In this document: one piece after another, positions 63,240 through 64,000 of the stretch
Layout: the number at the start of each line of letters is the position of its first letter
How positions within the stretch are numbered: position 1 is the stretch's first letter
Assembly (NCBI RefSeq): GCF_000304475.1
Contig: NC_018942.1
Coordinates: forward strand, 1,276,034-1,340,033
Reading direction: 5' to 3'
DNA: 64,000 nucleotides
Origin: Kazachstania africana CBS 2517
Taxonomy: Eukaryota; Ascomycota; Saccharomycetes; Saccharomycetales; Saccharomycetaceae
Translations under genes and position numbers: made by a program
The notes under the pieces: generated by a model
Told to the model about the DNA's origin: nothing
What the model saw: only the letters and a program-made list of their open reading frames with translations
The model's database searches: none

Positions 63240-64000
63240 TAGGTACGTCACTACAAAATTTTGTTTTTTCCCCGAATTGGATAATAGTGAAAATCTGATC
63301 TTGAAGAACTTGTTCCATTGTTTAACGCCATCGAGAAAAGTAAACAACTGACATAGTTAAATATCAGGATTAGTCAATAGAAGTTACTAACAACAGACGT
63401 TTTTCCGTGGTGGAATGTTGGATTATTGATGAAAGAAATCGTAAAATTACTTTCTAAATGCATCTAGGTGTTGTATCCCCCGTCTGATAGGGTGTCGCAT
63501 AGTTCAATTTTTTCTCCGGAGTTGAAAAGATAGGTGTGTCAACTTTTTTTCAGTAGCATTGTAATGGAGTGCTTTATATACTTGTATCATCTTATTCGTT
63601 GCATTATAGATTGAGTTCTATGAATGGTTGGATGATTCAAAGGGCAGATCAATGTAGGATGTTGAAGTGAAAGCAAATTCTAATGATTTTAATGAAAAAT
63701 TAGCTGTCCTGCGTATTGAATAGCATCAGAGATACTTGACTACTTGGATGAGTCTATTTTACGTAGTTTGAATGGAAAAATAGTTGACATGAATGGAATC
63801 AAATTCCCAGTTTACGAACGTTCTACAATACCTCGTGTACAGTTGGAAATAGTATTCCGTGTTATACTTACCACAATATACCATTGATTGCGGGCGTGCA
63901 GTGCTGTTCCATGCTTTGAAAAGAGGGGAATCCTGTAACCTTCTAAAGATATTCAATTTTGAGGGAGGACTTAGCTCAAGAAAGCTGTTCAATGAGTAAT
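63240..64000. repeat. Subtelomeric repeat, copy 3 of 3, with toxin-like gene 3' remnant
   Basis: Diverged copy of 59660-60330 (see the blocks listed there), running off the window end with AGCTCAAGAAAGCTGTTC near 63972. Its right part contains a 77-codon minus-strand frame (63759-63992) ending NWEFDSIHVNYFSIQTT, which aligns with NYEFDCIRINLFSI of the remnant at 44.0 kb, so this copy includes a dead toxin-like gene end. It may extend left across the N gap. Confidence 0.7.

Noticed and set aside
59400..64000. Retrotransposon LTR as an explanation for the repeated segment
   Set aside because: No TG...CA ends, no primer-binding site or polypurine tract seen; two copies contain toxin-like gene ends instead.

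Overview
The window is nuclear DNA of a budding yeast of the family Saccharomycetaceae. It is intron-poor and AT-rich, and almost every gene in the first 40 kb is recognisable as an orthologue of a Saccharomyces cerevisiae gene. The species is not S. cerevisiae: proteins are clearly diverged and gene order is a mosaic. Genes known from S. cerevisiae chromosome XII left (YLL004-YLL008), chromosome VII right end (YGR275-YGR284) and its duplicated sister region on chromosome XIII (YMR307, YMR309) lie here on one track. That mixture, with FKS3, PSE1 and the YGR283C/YMR310C pair missing, fits a post-genome-duplication yeast of the Naumovozyma/Kazachstania kind after differential gene loss. The genus is inference.

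Layout. 1-12.2 kb: 3' end of OST1, then ORC3, LMO1, MMM1, SPO75 and DRS1; the LMO1-MMM1-SPO75 trio is inverted relative to its S. cerevisiae neighbours. 12.9-39.8 kb: RTT102, RNH70, CAB4, CWC22, SCW4, GAS1, PXR1, a 967-codon gene that looks like an immobilised hAT-type transposase, YOR1, NIP1, BGL2 and ERV29. Order and strand match the right end of S. cerevisiae chromosome VII, with GAS1 and NIP1 slotted in from the sister region. Three cell-wall glucan enzymes (SCW4, GAS1, BGL2) lie within 19 kb. DRS1 and PXR1 carry ribosome-biogenesis promoter motifs, and YOR1 carries a drug-response element.

40-64 kb: a gene-poor, decaying subtelomere-like region. It holds a broken MFS transporter, a broken DUP/COS-like gene, diverged repeats and a family of secreted killer-toxin-like genes in all states from intact to fossil. 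The best-preserved members are at 45.5 kb, 51.8 kb and 56.9 kb. Four regularly spaced cysteines link the 45.5 and 56.9 kb proteins. The 51.8 kb protein has a K1-like preprotoxin layout with several Kex2 (KR) sites. Two small, mutually similar membrane proteins (50.6 and 61.1 kb) sit among the toxin-like genes and are candidates for a linked self-protection or accessory function (hypothesis). A 96-base run of N at 63.14 kb is an assembly gap. No telomeric repeat is reached.

Several genes (LMO1 3' end, the 45.5 kb and 51.8 kb toxin-like genes) are interrupted by single-base frame changes, two of them at or next to homopolymers. Raw reads must decide between assembly error and real decay.

No tRNA, rRNA, CRISPR or centromere was found.
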